Made by a program: the position numbers and the translations under genes
Shown here: in pieces, positions 31,995-41,735 of the stretch
How positions within the stretch are numbered: position 1 is the stretch's first letter
Layout of the letters: the number at the start of each line of letters is the position of its first letter
DNA from: Cryptomeria japonica
Lineage: Eukaryota; Streptophyta; Pinopsida; Cupressales; Cupressaceae
DNA: 58,000 nucleotides
Assembly: GCF_030272615.1 (NCBI RefSeq)
Contig: NC_081408.1
Coordinates: 338,430,793 to 338,488,792 of the forward strand
Direction: 5' to 3'
The notes under the pieces: generated by a model
Told to the model about the DNA's origin: nothing
Database searches by the model: none
Seen by the model: the letters and a program-made list of their open reading frames with translations, nothing else

Positions 31995-33939
31995 TCAGCT
32001 ACGAACTGAGCGACCATCTGAGGGGGAGTCCTGCAAAAGTAGAATTTATTTAAATATTAAATATAATATATCTATCTCTCTAGATGTGCATGTACATCAA
32101 ATATATATACCAAAAACCATAACTAACCTGTACACTAACAACATCTAAAGAATCTCTCCTATGCACATGCTCAGAGCTCAAGGAAGGAGTGACATGAGCT
32201 AACTGTCAATTTAAGGATTAGTCCACAATCAATTTAAATGATCTACAAATTAAAACTTAGAACTCTAGATTATTTATTAAACATGAGATCTATATATATA
32301 GATTTATCAGGTACAAATTTGCAATGTATGTATACATATCTTCTAAAATTTTAAACGCACATGTACATGTACATACCTGTGTATCACCTGGAGTAGGCTG
32401 TATAGTTTGATCCTTTCCCGTGATCATATCAACAACATCACTCGTGCCTGCATATCTCTCTCTAGTTGTACGTATCACTGAGGAGTGCAAGGGGCTAACT
32501 AGATGAGTGGGCATCGTGGATGAAGTGTCTGACTGTAGTAGCATGTCCATAAATCCAGTATGGCTCAAATCTCTCAGCTGATCCTCAAATGAGTCCAAAC
32601 CCTCATCTGTGATATGTACCTGATCAGCTCGTATCTCCTCCTCAAATGAATCCAACCTGCCCTCATCTGTGATATGGAGCTGATCAGCTCGTAGCTCCTC
32701 CTCTGCAGCAACAGAGTGATCTGTAGGTGGGTCAGTGCCTGGAGCATGCGTAGAGTGATGAGAATGTTGTGACTGCCTCGGGGTATGCGTCGATGCCGCT
32801 GTAGCCTGACCATTTCTGAGAATCTCCTCTCTAACATCACCCAATGGTATCCCAAGTTGAGATGAAATAAAACTATAAGCATGTAGTAGGTCCTCGGCTA
32901 AATACTGCGACATCTGTACATGTCTACTACCTCTGACTATACCTGCTACCTCATCTGGGGAGGGGATGCCAGCAGAAATATACCGATCATCTAAATCTGA
33001 AGCCCCCCCATGACTAGAAGATGCATGATCTATGGATGATCACGAACGTGGTCGACTCATCATATATCTGCCCACCCTGTCAGAAGATATGGTGGTTGTT
33101 GCTGATGCAATCTGTCCAATCCTATCAATTGCTTCTCTCTGAGAAGCAATCACAACGTGATCCGCTATGGGTGCCATGGCTGGGACTACTGCAAGAAATC
33201 TCTGGCCAGCAAGGTCCCTGTGTCTAGGTGGAGCTCTGTCACGCCTACGATATGCATCTCTATTAGCAATCCTGCCCCTCCCCTGTCCATAATATCTTGG
33301 AATATCAAGGTAGTTTGGTTTCATCTGACAATGAACCTCAGCAAATACCTACTGTGCAAAGTATAATGGAATCTGGTCGTTATTAGGATAACGAACATGG
33401 GCTGCTAAGAATCGTGGGTAAATCAGTGATGCAACCTGTGGGTTGATACATCTGGTAACCTGATATCCCCTCACCTTACTCTTCTCCTAATATTGTGGGA
33501 AGCATCTCTCCTTGATGGTCTCCTTCGAGACCACCCCCACCACATCAGCAAAAGAATGAGGACCCCTCACCTCACTCCTCAACTATCTATATATATCCTC
33601 TATAACCTCGAGTGAGAATGAGGTATGAGATACTAAGCGGTCCCTCAATGTCCGCAAACTATCAAAAATGGGCGTGCACGTACTCTTGTACACGCCATCA
33701 GTACGAGGGTCATCTAGTATGGCCCTCAACCTATGCAACTCCCGATCACTGTAATGAAAGATAGTAGCAATGTCGGGCAAGGGGGGATCCTACTATGGAG
33801 GATCCTGCTATGGTGGCTCCTGATGTGGAGCCTGCACAGGTGGATCCTGATGTGGAGCCTGGGCAGGTGGATCCTGATCAGGAGCCTGCGAAGGTGGATC
33901 CTGATCAGGAGCCTGCGAAGGTATATCCTGGGATGCCAT
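31995..33939 (-). pseudogene. Element D second gene (minus), unassigned; seven in-frame stops but no frameshift
   Basis: From an ATG at 33939 one frame of 521 codons runs to 32377. There a GTATGT donor is followed by candidate exons 32202-32128 (25 codons) and 32030-31995, all phase 0 with GT-AG borders. The total is about 557 codons.

The N-terminus is a degenerate 11-residue P/Q/D repeat (QAPDQDPPSQ). The middle has SDRELHRLRAILDDPRTDGVYK and a basic stretch RGRIANRDAYRRRDRAPPR. The C-terminal part is acidic, with two near-copies of EEE[LI]RADQ[LV]HITDEG. The stops are three TAGs in the repeat, single TAGs near 33588, 33490 and 33351, and a TGA near 33041. I recognise no family. A TnpA-like DNA-binding helper is a guess from position. 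Confidence 0.6.
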
Positions 33940-33974
33940 CTATCTAGGTACATGTCATAAAGTTAAAATAAATA

Positions 33975-34135
33975 CGTAAGCAGAGAGAGAGAGAGATCAT
34001 TTTCATGAGAGAGAGAGAGAGATAATTTTCATTTTCAAAAAATACATGTAAAAATTTCAAATATTTCAATGAGAGAGAGAGAGAACATATATTTCAGATC
34101 TAGAGATAACATATATTTCAGAGAGATAGAGAGAT
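33975..34135. repeat. (GA)n microsatellites
   Basis: Three or more GAGAGAGAGA tracts (about 33979-33993, 34009-34022 and 34070-34083) lie immediately upstream of the minus-strand gene. On its sense strand they read (CT)n, a common feature of plant 5' untranslated regions. Confidence 0.85.
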
Positions 34136-34208
34136 CTAACATGTGTACATATTTAAATCTTTGACATACATAAAAAATTCAAGAATAGAGAGATCTAACA
34201 CATCATAT

Positions 34209-35450
34209 GTTAGGACACTATATTATACTAAGGGGAATGTCATATGTATAGTAGGATGTTATAAGGGGTCATATGTGACCTACTAGGGGGTCACGCATGT
34301 GTTAATGCATGTGTGACCCCTTAGGACAACATACGACCCCTTAAGACACTATGTGACCCTAAGGGGAATGTCATATGTACAGTAGGATGTTATAAGGGGT
34401 CATATGTGACCTACTAAGGGGTCATGCATGTGTTAATGCATGCGTGAGCCCTTAGGACCACATATTCAACCCCTTAGGACACATAGGAAATGTCATATGT
34501 ACAGTAGGATGTTATAAGGGGTCATATGTGACCTACTAAGGGGTCACACATCTGTCAATGCATGCATGACCCGTTAGGACCACATACGACCCCTTAAGAC
34601 ACTATGTGATGAACTAAGGGGTATGTAGTTCACACTAGGATTTTATAAGGGGTCATATGTGGTTCTAACCACATATGACCCCTTAGGACACTATATGATC
34701 CTAAGGGGAATGTCATATGTACAGTAGGATGTTATAAGGGGTCATATGTGACCTACTAAGGGGTCACGCATGTGTTAATGCATGTGTGACCCCTTAGGAC
34801 AACATACGACCCCTTAAGACACTATGTGATGGACTAAGGGGTATGTCATTCACACTAGGATTTTATAAGGTGTCATATGCGGTTCTAAGGGGTCATGCAT
34901 ATGTTATAACACATGCATGACCCCTCAGGACCACATATGACCCCTTATGACACTATGTGATCCTAAGGGGAATGTCATATGTATAGTAGGATGTTATAAG
35001 GGATCCTATGTGACCTACTAAGGGGTCATGCATGTGTTAATGCATGCGTGACCCCTTAGGACCACATACGACCCCTTAAGACGCTATGTGATGGACTAAG
35101 GGGTATGTCGTTCACACTAGGATTTTATAAAGGGTCATATGCGGTTGTAATGGGTCACGCATGTGTTAAGACACTATTTGATGGACTAAGGGGTATGTCA
35201 TTCACACTACAATTTTATAAGGGGTCATATGCGGTTCTAAGGGGTCACGCATGTGTTATAACACATGTGTGACCCCTTAGAACCACGTATGACCCCTTAG
35301 GACACTAGATGTGATCCTAAAGGGAATGTCATACATTTACACTACTATGTTATATGTGATCCTCTATGACCTCCTAAGGGAACGTATAGTGTCATATGTG
35401 GTCTTAAGGGGTCATGTTGTGCGTGTAATAGGATGTGAAAATTGGTCACA
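34209..35450. repeat. Array of tandem, palindrome-bearing repeats (AAGGGGTCATATG family)
   Basis: Two kinds of unit alternate: one starting AAGGGGAATGTCATATGTA (about 34230, 34358, 34484, 34694, 34955) and one starting AAGGGGTATGTCATTCACAC (about 34616, 34837, 35098, 35190). Each carries inverted repeats of the type GGGGTCACGCATG...CATGCGTGACCCC. At 35239-35278 the inverted repeat is 40 bp long with a single mismatched pair and no loop. No coding signal. Confidence 0.88.
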
Positions 35451-36049
35451 TTGTAGAGGAAATTTAATTTGTTTAAATTTGTTATCTAAATTTTCTAATG
35501 TTTATTTAAATTAATTTTTCTAACGTTTTTCTTTTTTTGCTAATGTTTTTCTAAGTTCTGATTTACTACAGGTTAGTTTTCTATGTTTTTCATAACAATT
35601 TTTTAAAATGTCAAAAAAAATATACATCTATACAATTATGTAATTTTAAAAACAAATTGACACATTTCAATCAAAACATTAAATTATCAAACATTTTTCT
35701 AAAATAATGAAAAACAATCAATTATCAAACATTTTTCTAAAATGTTGAAAAACAATAACTATATACAATTATTTAATTAAAAAAATAAATTAACAAACAA
35801 ATTATTTACAAATTTAATAAAAAAAGAGATTATTAAACCAAACAAAGGGTTATTTTGTGCACCTGATATAACAAAGGTCGAAAACTGAAATAGGAAAGAT
35901 ACTAACTACTGCAGACAAAGTTTGGTGACGTGATGCTGACGACTGGTTCGATCCAACCCCCACCAGACAGAAAAAGTCAAATTTGATAATGACCTTTTAA
36001 CTGTCATTTTCGATATTTATAAAAAAAATTTAAAAACCCTAACCGCAAC
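35451..36049. other. Element D right internal non-coding region
   Basis: AT-rich with runs of A and T. Around 35690-35760 the phrase CAAACATTTTTCTAAAAT occurs twice. No gene seen. Confidence 0.6.
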
Positions 36050-36202
36050 GGGTTCGAGCGAATGGGGGGTTCATTAATATTAAAGTGGGTTCGCTCGAAC
36101 CCAAAAGTTACGTGATGTTCGAGCGAACCCAAATCAAAAGGTTGGTTCGCTCGGACTCCCAGGGGCAGTCCGAGCGAACATTTCCATTTCGCTCGAACAC
36201 GG
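36050..36202. repeat. Element D right subterminal site cluster (GTTCGAGCGAAC-like)
   Basis: About six copies in both orientations: GGGTTCGAGCGAA near 36051, GGGTTCGCTCGAACCC near 36089, GTTCGAGCGAACCC near 36118, GGTTCGCTCGGAC near 36145, GTCCGAGCGAAC near 36168 and TTTCGCTCGAACAC near 36187. They match the left cluster and lie about 80-230 bp from the right end. Confidence 0.82.
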
Positions 36203-36214
36203 GCAAATCCAAAA

Positions 36215-36255
36215 TTCCCACTTTTGCCAAATTCCTTCGTTGGCAAAAGTGGGAA
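36215..36255. repeat. Perfect hairpin at the right end of element D
   Basis: Arms TTCCCACTTTTGCCAA (36215-36230) and TTGGCAAAAGTGGGAA (36240-36255) are exact reverse complements around a 9-base loop. The right arm is part of the terminal inverted repeat. The left end of the element lacks such a hairpin. Confidence 0.9.
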
Positions 36256-36279
36256 CCAGCTTTGTGAATTCACCCAGTG
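36241..36279 (-). repeat. Element D right terminal inverted repeat
   Basis: 39 bp. On minus it begins CACTGGGTGAATTCACAA and reads on to GGTTCCCACTTTTGCCA, matching 24457-24498. Confidence 0.85.
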
Positions 36280-36368
36280 AATAGTTATTTCATGACATAG
36301 CATTATTCGATTTATGAATAAATCAAGGTGTACAATGAAAGAGGGGAATTGAAGAGATGCCTACCAAG
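36280..36368. other. Short spacer between elements D and F
   Basis: 89 bp without recognisable content; original flank of D and insertion target of F. Confidence 0.6.
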
Positions 36369-37350
36369 TGTAGTGTCATAAAATTGAGACCCTATCAATT
36401 TTTGACCGTATTAGGGTCCTCACACATGTGAAATCGAATCCCCTAGCCTGATCAGAGACTGGAGACTGCTCAACCCTCAGAATCTACTTCTCCCTTTGCC
36501 TCCACACCACCTTATTTGCACTCTGCCCTAGAGAAAGGGGCAGGACAGGGGTGTGGCACCCCTGTACCGCCCTAGGATAGGGGCGTGGTTCCCTTGTCCT
36601 CCCAGGATAGGGGTGTGGCACCCTTTTCCCTGCCCTATTTTGGGGTAGGATCCTTTCCTGAGCTTGCATTGTAGGTTGTGTAGTGAGCGAGAAAACTTCC
36701 CCGATGTCATCCTGAATTTAAGTTACATTTGCCCTCTCATTTGGATAATTTCAATAAGTTGGATAAGTTGGATGAGTGGAAAGTTTACATGAGATCAAGC
36801 ATTCAAGAGCATTCAAGCATTCAAGCATTCAAGCATTCCTTTCAAGCATTGAGCATTCTCAAGTCTCCCTTCAAGGCTAGGTGTTGCATTCAAGACAAGG
36901 ATTCAACCATTGAAGAGGAGATCTCTTTCAACATTCAATTCCACACAAGCATTTCTATCAACATTGCTATCACAACCTCCCTTCAGGTGATTTACATTTC
37001 AGTCTTTCATTTACATTTACTTGCAAGTACTTTCTTTCATTACTTGGTTAATTCCAAAATTGGGGTTTGACCTGAAGGAAAACCCCCAATCCCAACCCCT
37101 TTTCCTCTCTTTTATGTGCATAGGTTGTAGGTGTACAGTTGTACTTTCGGATTTTGGACTCCATTTGCAAGGGTGGAAAAACCCTTTTCATTTCGCGGAT
37201 TTTTTGGAGGACCGTGTACATTCCCGCCACGGTCTTGGCAACTTTTCCTCAAATTTGTAGGATGGTTTCGTCTCGACATATTACTACCAAATCTAGGTGT
37301 ACAGCTTCATCCCATACTCCAATCTCAAGTTATAATCAGTTCTTTAAAAA
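36369..37350 (+). repeat. Element F 5' LTR (right end approximate)
   Basis: Matches 42517-42663 plus 50234-51005. It contains a GC-rich stretch with three ~32-bp units of GGATAGGGGTGTGGCACCC type at about 36540-36645 (only one in the 3' LTR), and GCATTCAA repeats near 36798-36845. Similarity to the other LTR stops near 37346. Confidence 0.72.
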
Positions 37351-38279
37351 TTGTTTTGTTTGTCAAATTCAATTTCCTCATTGTGTTGTTCAATTTACAA
37401 TTCAAATTTCCAAAATTAAGAGGTTACTTGTTCAACCCCTAATTTTTAAAAATCATCTTGAACTTGTGCAAAAATTGGATTTCCATTTAATTTTCAGATT
37501 TATGATTGTTTTCAGACTTGTTTTCATTCCTAGAATTCAAACTTTCAATTTTCCTCCTTTTTCCCAAAATTCAAATTTCAAAATTAAGTGGTTAGGTCAT
37601 AAAATCCTAATTTTTAAATTTAATTGGATTTTGTGTGAATTTCAATCAATTTCATTCAAATTCAGATTTCTAAACATTTTCCAAGGTGTCCCTATCCAAT
37701 AGGTTTGACCTTTTTCAAATTTGCAATTCAATTCCTTTTTTCTTCAAAACCCTAATAGGGTCCTATTTTTAAATTTGAACCTTAATTTCCCCCATCTAGA
37801 AATTGTAAAATTCACCAATTTTTGGGGGTTAGCTTTGAAATCATCATAATATTCATCCCTGAAAATTTCAAAAAAAGTTGGTCAGACCATTTGCATTCAC
37901 GCCACAGCCCTCGGTTTTTTTCCTGAAATTTTGGGAGACTGTTATGACTGTATTTAATATCCTAAATCTAGAAGATTGACTGATTTTGTCAATTTTTGAT
38001 CCTTCTACAATAGGATAAACCTCCAAAATTCAACATTTCAAATTTTAAGAATTTTTTTTAAATTAAGAGGTTAATAATAGTCTACCCTGATTTAAAAATT
38101 AAATGGTATTCCCTTGGCCCTAATTTTAAAATTCTAATTTCCTTTCATTTTTGGAAATTGTGTCATCATCTTCTTCCAACAAAGTTCAAATTGTTTAATC
38201 AGTATTTTTTTACATTTTGCATTAATCAGTTTTGTAAGCTTTGTTCCAAACTTTAAAATTCAAATTTTCCCTCTAGTGC
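37351..38279 (+). other. Element F leader
   Basis: AT-rich, with many short AATTTCAAATT-type words and several TTTTTGGGG(G)TTAG-like phrases. One 187-codon frame (37139-37702) spans LTR and leader but is F/I/S/Q-rich low-complexity translation and is not taken as a gene. No clear primer-binding site found. Confidence 0.5.
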
Positions 38280-40455
38280 ATGAGTTTTACCACTATTAGT
38301 CCTACCTATACTATCCCCGTTAGACGAAGCATTAGAATTAAGGCCTCCCAAGGTTTAATTACCGAGGAGATGGAGCCTAATTTGGGTGACTTCTTTAATG
38401 AGGATCATGATAATTCTTCCCATCCTAATCATGTGCATATTCACCCCATTGATGAATCCCATGATGAAGAAGAAGCTTTAACTAGAGTCTCTATAGATAA
38501 ACTTTCCACATTGGACAATTAATTTGATAACTTTCAACAATGGATGTCCCAAGAATACCCTAATAGTGAAGCTCTTCCATTAATTGAAGGTCTGAAGCAC
38601 ATGATTCAAAGTGATAAGAATAGAATTGATATATTGTATGGTATTGCATATATTGTTGATTCTAATGTCATGTCTATCAAGAGTTGTGTCAAAACCCTAG
38701 GTTATTCACAACCTTCAACAAAAGTCAATCCTTCAATTCCTTTGACTACTCTTATGACTAGTATTCCTACTTTTATCTCCAACATCATGGATACATCAAC
38801 TCAAAATGTCATTCCTACAACCATTGGTCATGGGGGTAATCCCTCTTCTTCATTTAATCCTCCATCTTTACCTATGTCTTCCATAAGTGTTCCTATTATT
38901 CCTCAACGAATCAATGTGACACAAGGAGGCAATTCCTTCAACAACTTTGTTCCTCCTTTAAGTGTCCCTTTTCCTACCCAATCATCACCTATGGCTACTT
39001 ATCATAATGTCCCACCACCTTATTCTCAGTCCATGCCTTCTTTCAATAACATCACACCACCTTCTCAATCAACTATGTCTAACATCAATTCTTCTACCAA
39101 AGTGACAATTAACAATCTTGCTCAAATCATGTCTTCCTTACAACAACAAATTGCTTCTATGAGTCAATCCAAGTTTAGTGTGCCCACCTTTGATGTTGCG
39201 AGCCCACTTTCTCTTGATATTTTTAAAGTCGTGCCACCTAAACATGTTGAGATCCCTCAAGTAGAACTCTATAATGGAAAAGGTGATCCTCTTATGCATG
39301 CCAAAACATTTCAAACCTTGTGTACCGATTTTGCATATGATCAAAGATTTCTTGCAAAATTATTTACAAGAACACTAAGAGATAAGGCTTTACAATGGTA
39401 TTTCTCTTTTCCTTCTTACTCTATCATTTCCTTTCAACAACTAGCAAATGCTTTCATCCAACAATTTCAAAATAACATTGGTCCTAAAATCACTTTGACT
39501 GATTTAATGCATTGTAAACAAGGTGTTAAAGAAAAAGTGACTGATTTCATTGGTAGATATAAGCATTTGTGTGCTCGATTTTTGTTTTCATGTACCTGAT
39601 AATGATATTCAATGGATTTTAATTTCTAATTTACAAAAAGATGTCAGGGAAAATCTTCTTTTCTCTGAGTTTACTTCCTTTCCACAATTGTGCGCAACAC
39701 TCCACAATTATCAACTGGTTGTGAGTCAAATGGAGCAATCTCCTCCTATGGCCTTGAGTGATAAGGGGGAGAGTGTTCAACAACCATTTGTGAAGTTCAA
39801 ACCAACAAAAATCTTCATCAAGTTCAATGATACAATCAACAACAACAATGTGAATGCTACAACAAGTGTGCCTTCTATTTCTAATTTTTTCCAAAGAGAA
39901 AGAAAGTTTACTCATTTGAATGAATCTTTACATAGTATTATGTCTCAGTTGTTGCAAATAAATGTTATCAAACTTCCTCATATAAAACCAGTTGATCCTT
40001 CTAAACTTGCATCCCCTTATGTTGATAAAAATTCATTTTGTCAATTTCATCATTAGCCTGGTCATGATACTGAGAAATGTTTTGCATTGAAGAATAAGAT
40101 TCAAGATTTGATTGATAATTATACTATATTTGTGGCAAGTGTGAATGATAAAGGGAATAAATCAGTAGCTCCTCCTAATCAAAATCTTAAGATTTTCACT
40201 GATCCCTTGCCTTCTCATACCTCTAACATTATTGAGATTATGCCTAATTCTTTCTCTTCTGAAGAATTCACCTCTATGGCTCCGAACTTAGTTAATATGG
40301 TAGAAAAACAAGATACACCTAAGGATCCTTGTATTACATTTGACCCTAGCGAGACCATTAAAGCACCTGATGGCCCTTTATACATAGTTGCAAAGGTTAA
40401 GGATAACCCTTACCGTAGTTCCTTATTGATCCCTCTTGCATGGTTAATGTCATAA
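38280..40455 (+). pseudogene. Element F gag (gypsy Retrotrans_gag type)
   Basis: It begins at ATG 38280 and keeps one frame to 39599 with a TAA at 38520-38522. Residues about 1-80 are acidic, followed by a long S/T/P-rich segment. The capsid-like domain comes next (VELYNGKGDPLMHAKTFQTL, LFTRTLRDKALQWYFSFP, FQQLANAFIQQFQNNIGP). A one-base frameshift near 39585 continues in another frame (VPDNDIQWILISNLQKDVRENL) to a zinc-knuckle-like FCQFHH-stop-PGHDTEKCFALKNKIQDLID; the TAG is at 40054-40056. The frame ends at 40455 after KVKDNPYRSSLL. The protein would form the particle shell. Z has the same knuckle region. Confidence 0.8.
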
Positions 40456-40905
40456 TTGAAGAGTAACTTTTCACTTTACGATTGCATAAACCAATATATG
40501 ATGGTTCTAATGTGGTTGTGAAGTTATTTGATGGATTCTCTTGTCCTACCATTGGCTCTATCACCCTTCCTATTGAATTTCATACTAAATCCATTAATGT
40601 TGACTTTATTTCAATACCCTCTTCTGAGCAATTCTATGTGAAGTTGGGCTATCCTTTGCTATCTTCCATGAAGGCTATTGCTTTTCCAATCCACAAGTGT
40701 TTGAAATTTCCTTACCATGGAGAAATCATAACCGTGAACCATAGCTTATTTTTTCCATCCGAAAGAAGCCCTAGTGTTCCTATTGATTTCTTTTGGCCTA
40801 AACAATTTCAATCTCTTCCATCAAGGAGCGATTCTCTTTTTCAATCTTGTCAAAAATGGAAGAGAGATATGATCTTATCCTTAAGTCAACCTAGATCTCC
40901 AACAT
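40440..40905 (+). pseudogene. Element F retropepsin-like region (active site not seen)
   Basis: The frame from 40482 (MHKPIYDGSNVVVKLFDG, GSITLPIEFHTKSINVDFI, SEQFYVKLGYPLLSSMKAIAFPIHKCLKFPYHGEIITV) fits the C-terminal part of gypsy aspartic protease domains, where L-G-R-P-W and H-Q-C-[IL]-K-F-P are the usual landmarks. The N-terminal D-[TS/G]-G active site is not present. This part shifts frame relative to gag and ends with a TAA near 40905. Confidence 0.6.
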
Positions 40906-41735
40906 AATACATTCCTATTATTCTTCAAGATGAGGTCCTTCCCCTCACGGATAGAACTAATCTCCCTCCTAAGGAAGATCGTCAACCTATTCCTATGGAT
41001 GTGACTATACCTTCTCCTAAGGAGAACAACAATATTCCTCCTAAGGTTAGACCTATACCTCTTCCTCATGATGGACCTGGTCTTCTTCCTACACCTACCA
41101 TTCCTCCTATCTATAGCGTAGTTCCACCTCCTTCCTCTTATCAAGAGAAGAGGCCTGATTCTCCTCTTGTTCAACCAAAAAGACCTCAACCTAAACCTTC
41201 AACTATCAAGGAGAGAAGAATTCCTACTTTTTCAAGTGTTCCTCCTCCTTCTCAGCCTTCCACTAAGACTCGATGGAATCATTGTGTGAGAGAACATTGA
41301 TGAAGATGTCATGTTCAAGCTCGTGAAGCTATCCCTCAAAATACACAATTTCCTTAGACTCCGACAGTTGACATGATTCCCTTTTCTCCTAAGCAAGATG
41401 TTCAACCTACATCTCCAAATTGTAAGTTGCACAAAACATGTAATGATTTTACTCCTATTCATGTTCTTTCTCCTCTTTCTCTAAACTTTGATGAAGAAAT
41501 GGGTGAAAGTGTTATTTATGATAACAATACAACTCCTAATGCTTCTGATAGTGAGTATGAATATGTTGATGTGAACAAGCATTTATCAACTGAATTTTCA
41601 AAAACCCTAATCCTAGCTCCTAGAATCGAACAAAGTGACTTACAACATGAGCATAGTCCTTGTTTGGATCTTGTGATAGCTCCATCTACTTTGCTCGATG
41701 TCGCTCCTCTGGTATGTTTCTTGCCTTCTTGAAAT
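40906..41735 (+). pseudogene. Element F proline-rich tail ORF
   Basis: It continues the frame of 40482. A P-rich segment (IPPKVRPIPLPHDGPG, SVVPPPSSYQEKRPD, QPSTKTRWNHCVREH) runs to tandem TGA codons near 41298. It then passes a TAG near 41355 and a final acidic segment (DSEYEYVDVNKHL) ending near 41732. No catalytic motif. It stands where pol would be expected in a full gypsy element. Confidence 0.55.

Larger units (their letters stand above)
24457..36279 (+). mobile_element. Element D: large cut-and-paste DNA transposon of uncertain superfamily
   Basis: The ends 24457-24498 and 36241-36279 are imperfect inverted repeats starting CAGTGGGG and, on the other strand, CACTGGG, with a shared GGTTCCCACTTTT core. 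Clusters of GTTCGAGCGAAC-like sites lie near both ends (25271-25435 and 36050-36200). Inside are a spliced transposase-like gene on +, a second gene on minus, ~480-bp tandem repeats and a palindrome array. CACTG/CACTA-type termini plus subterminal sites plus a two-gene design recall the CMC (CACTA/Mirage/Chapaev) group, but the transposase does not look like a CACTA TnpD. No clear target duplication is visible at the CAGTG/CACTG boundaries. A 4-bp direct repeat TGAA sits at 24451-24454 and 36278-36281. Confidence 0.82.

Noticed and set aside
34209-35450. CRISPR-like array
   Set aside because: Regular repeats and palindromes are present, but units are tandem with no unique spacers, in a plant transposon context with spliced genes.
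24457-36279. Calling element D a CACTA (En/Spm) element
   Set aside because: Termini are CAGTG/CACTG rather than CACTA, the transposase motifs do not match TnpD, and no 3-bp target duplication is clear. Only the general design is similar.
24457-36279. Helitron
   Set aside because: No Rep/helicase motifs and no TC...CTRR ends. Inverted termini and a DDE-like protein argue against it, even though a hairpin lies near the right end.
37139-37702. 187-codon open frame on + across the end of the F LTR and leader
   Set aside because: Composition is F, I, S, Q and K from AT-rich DNA, no motif, and it spans an LTR boundary. The parallel stretch in the other LTR does not keep the frame beyond the LTR.
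38000-38020. TTCTACA as the end of the F 5' LTR
   Set aside because: It would pair with the TGTAG start, but no primer site follows and the 3' LTR has no matching sequence; similarity between the LTRs ends near 37346.
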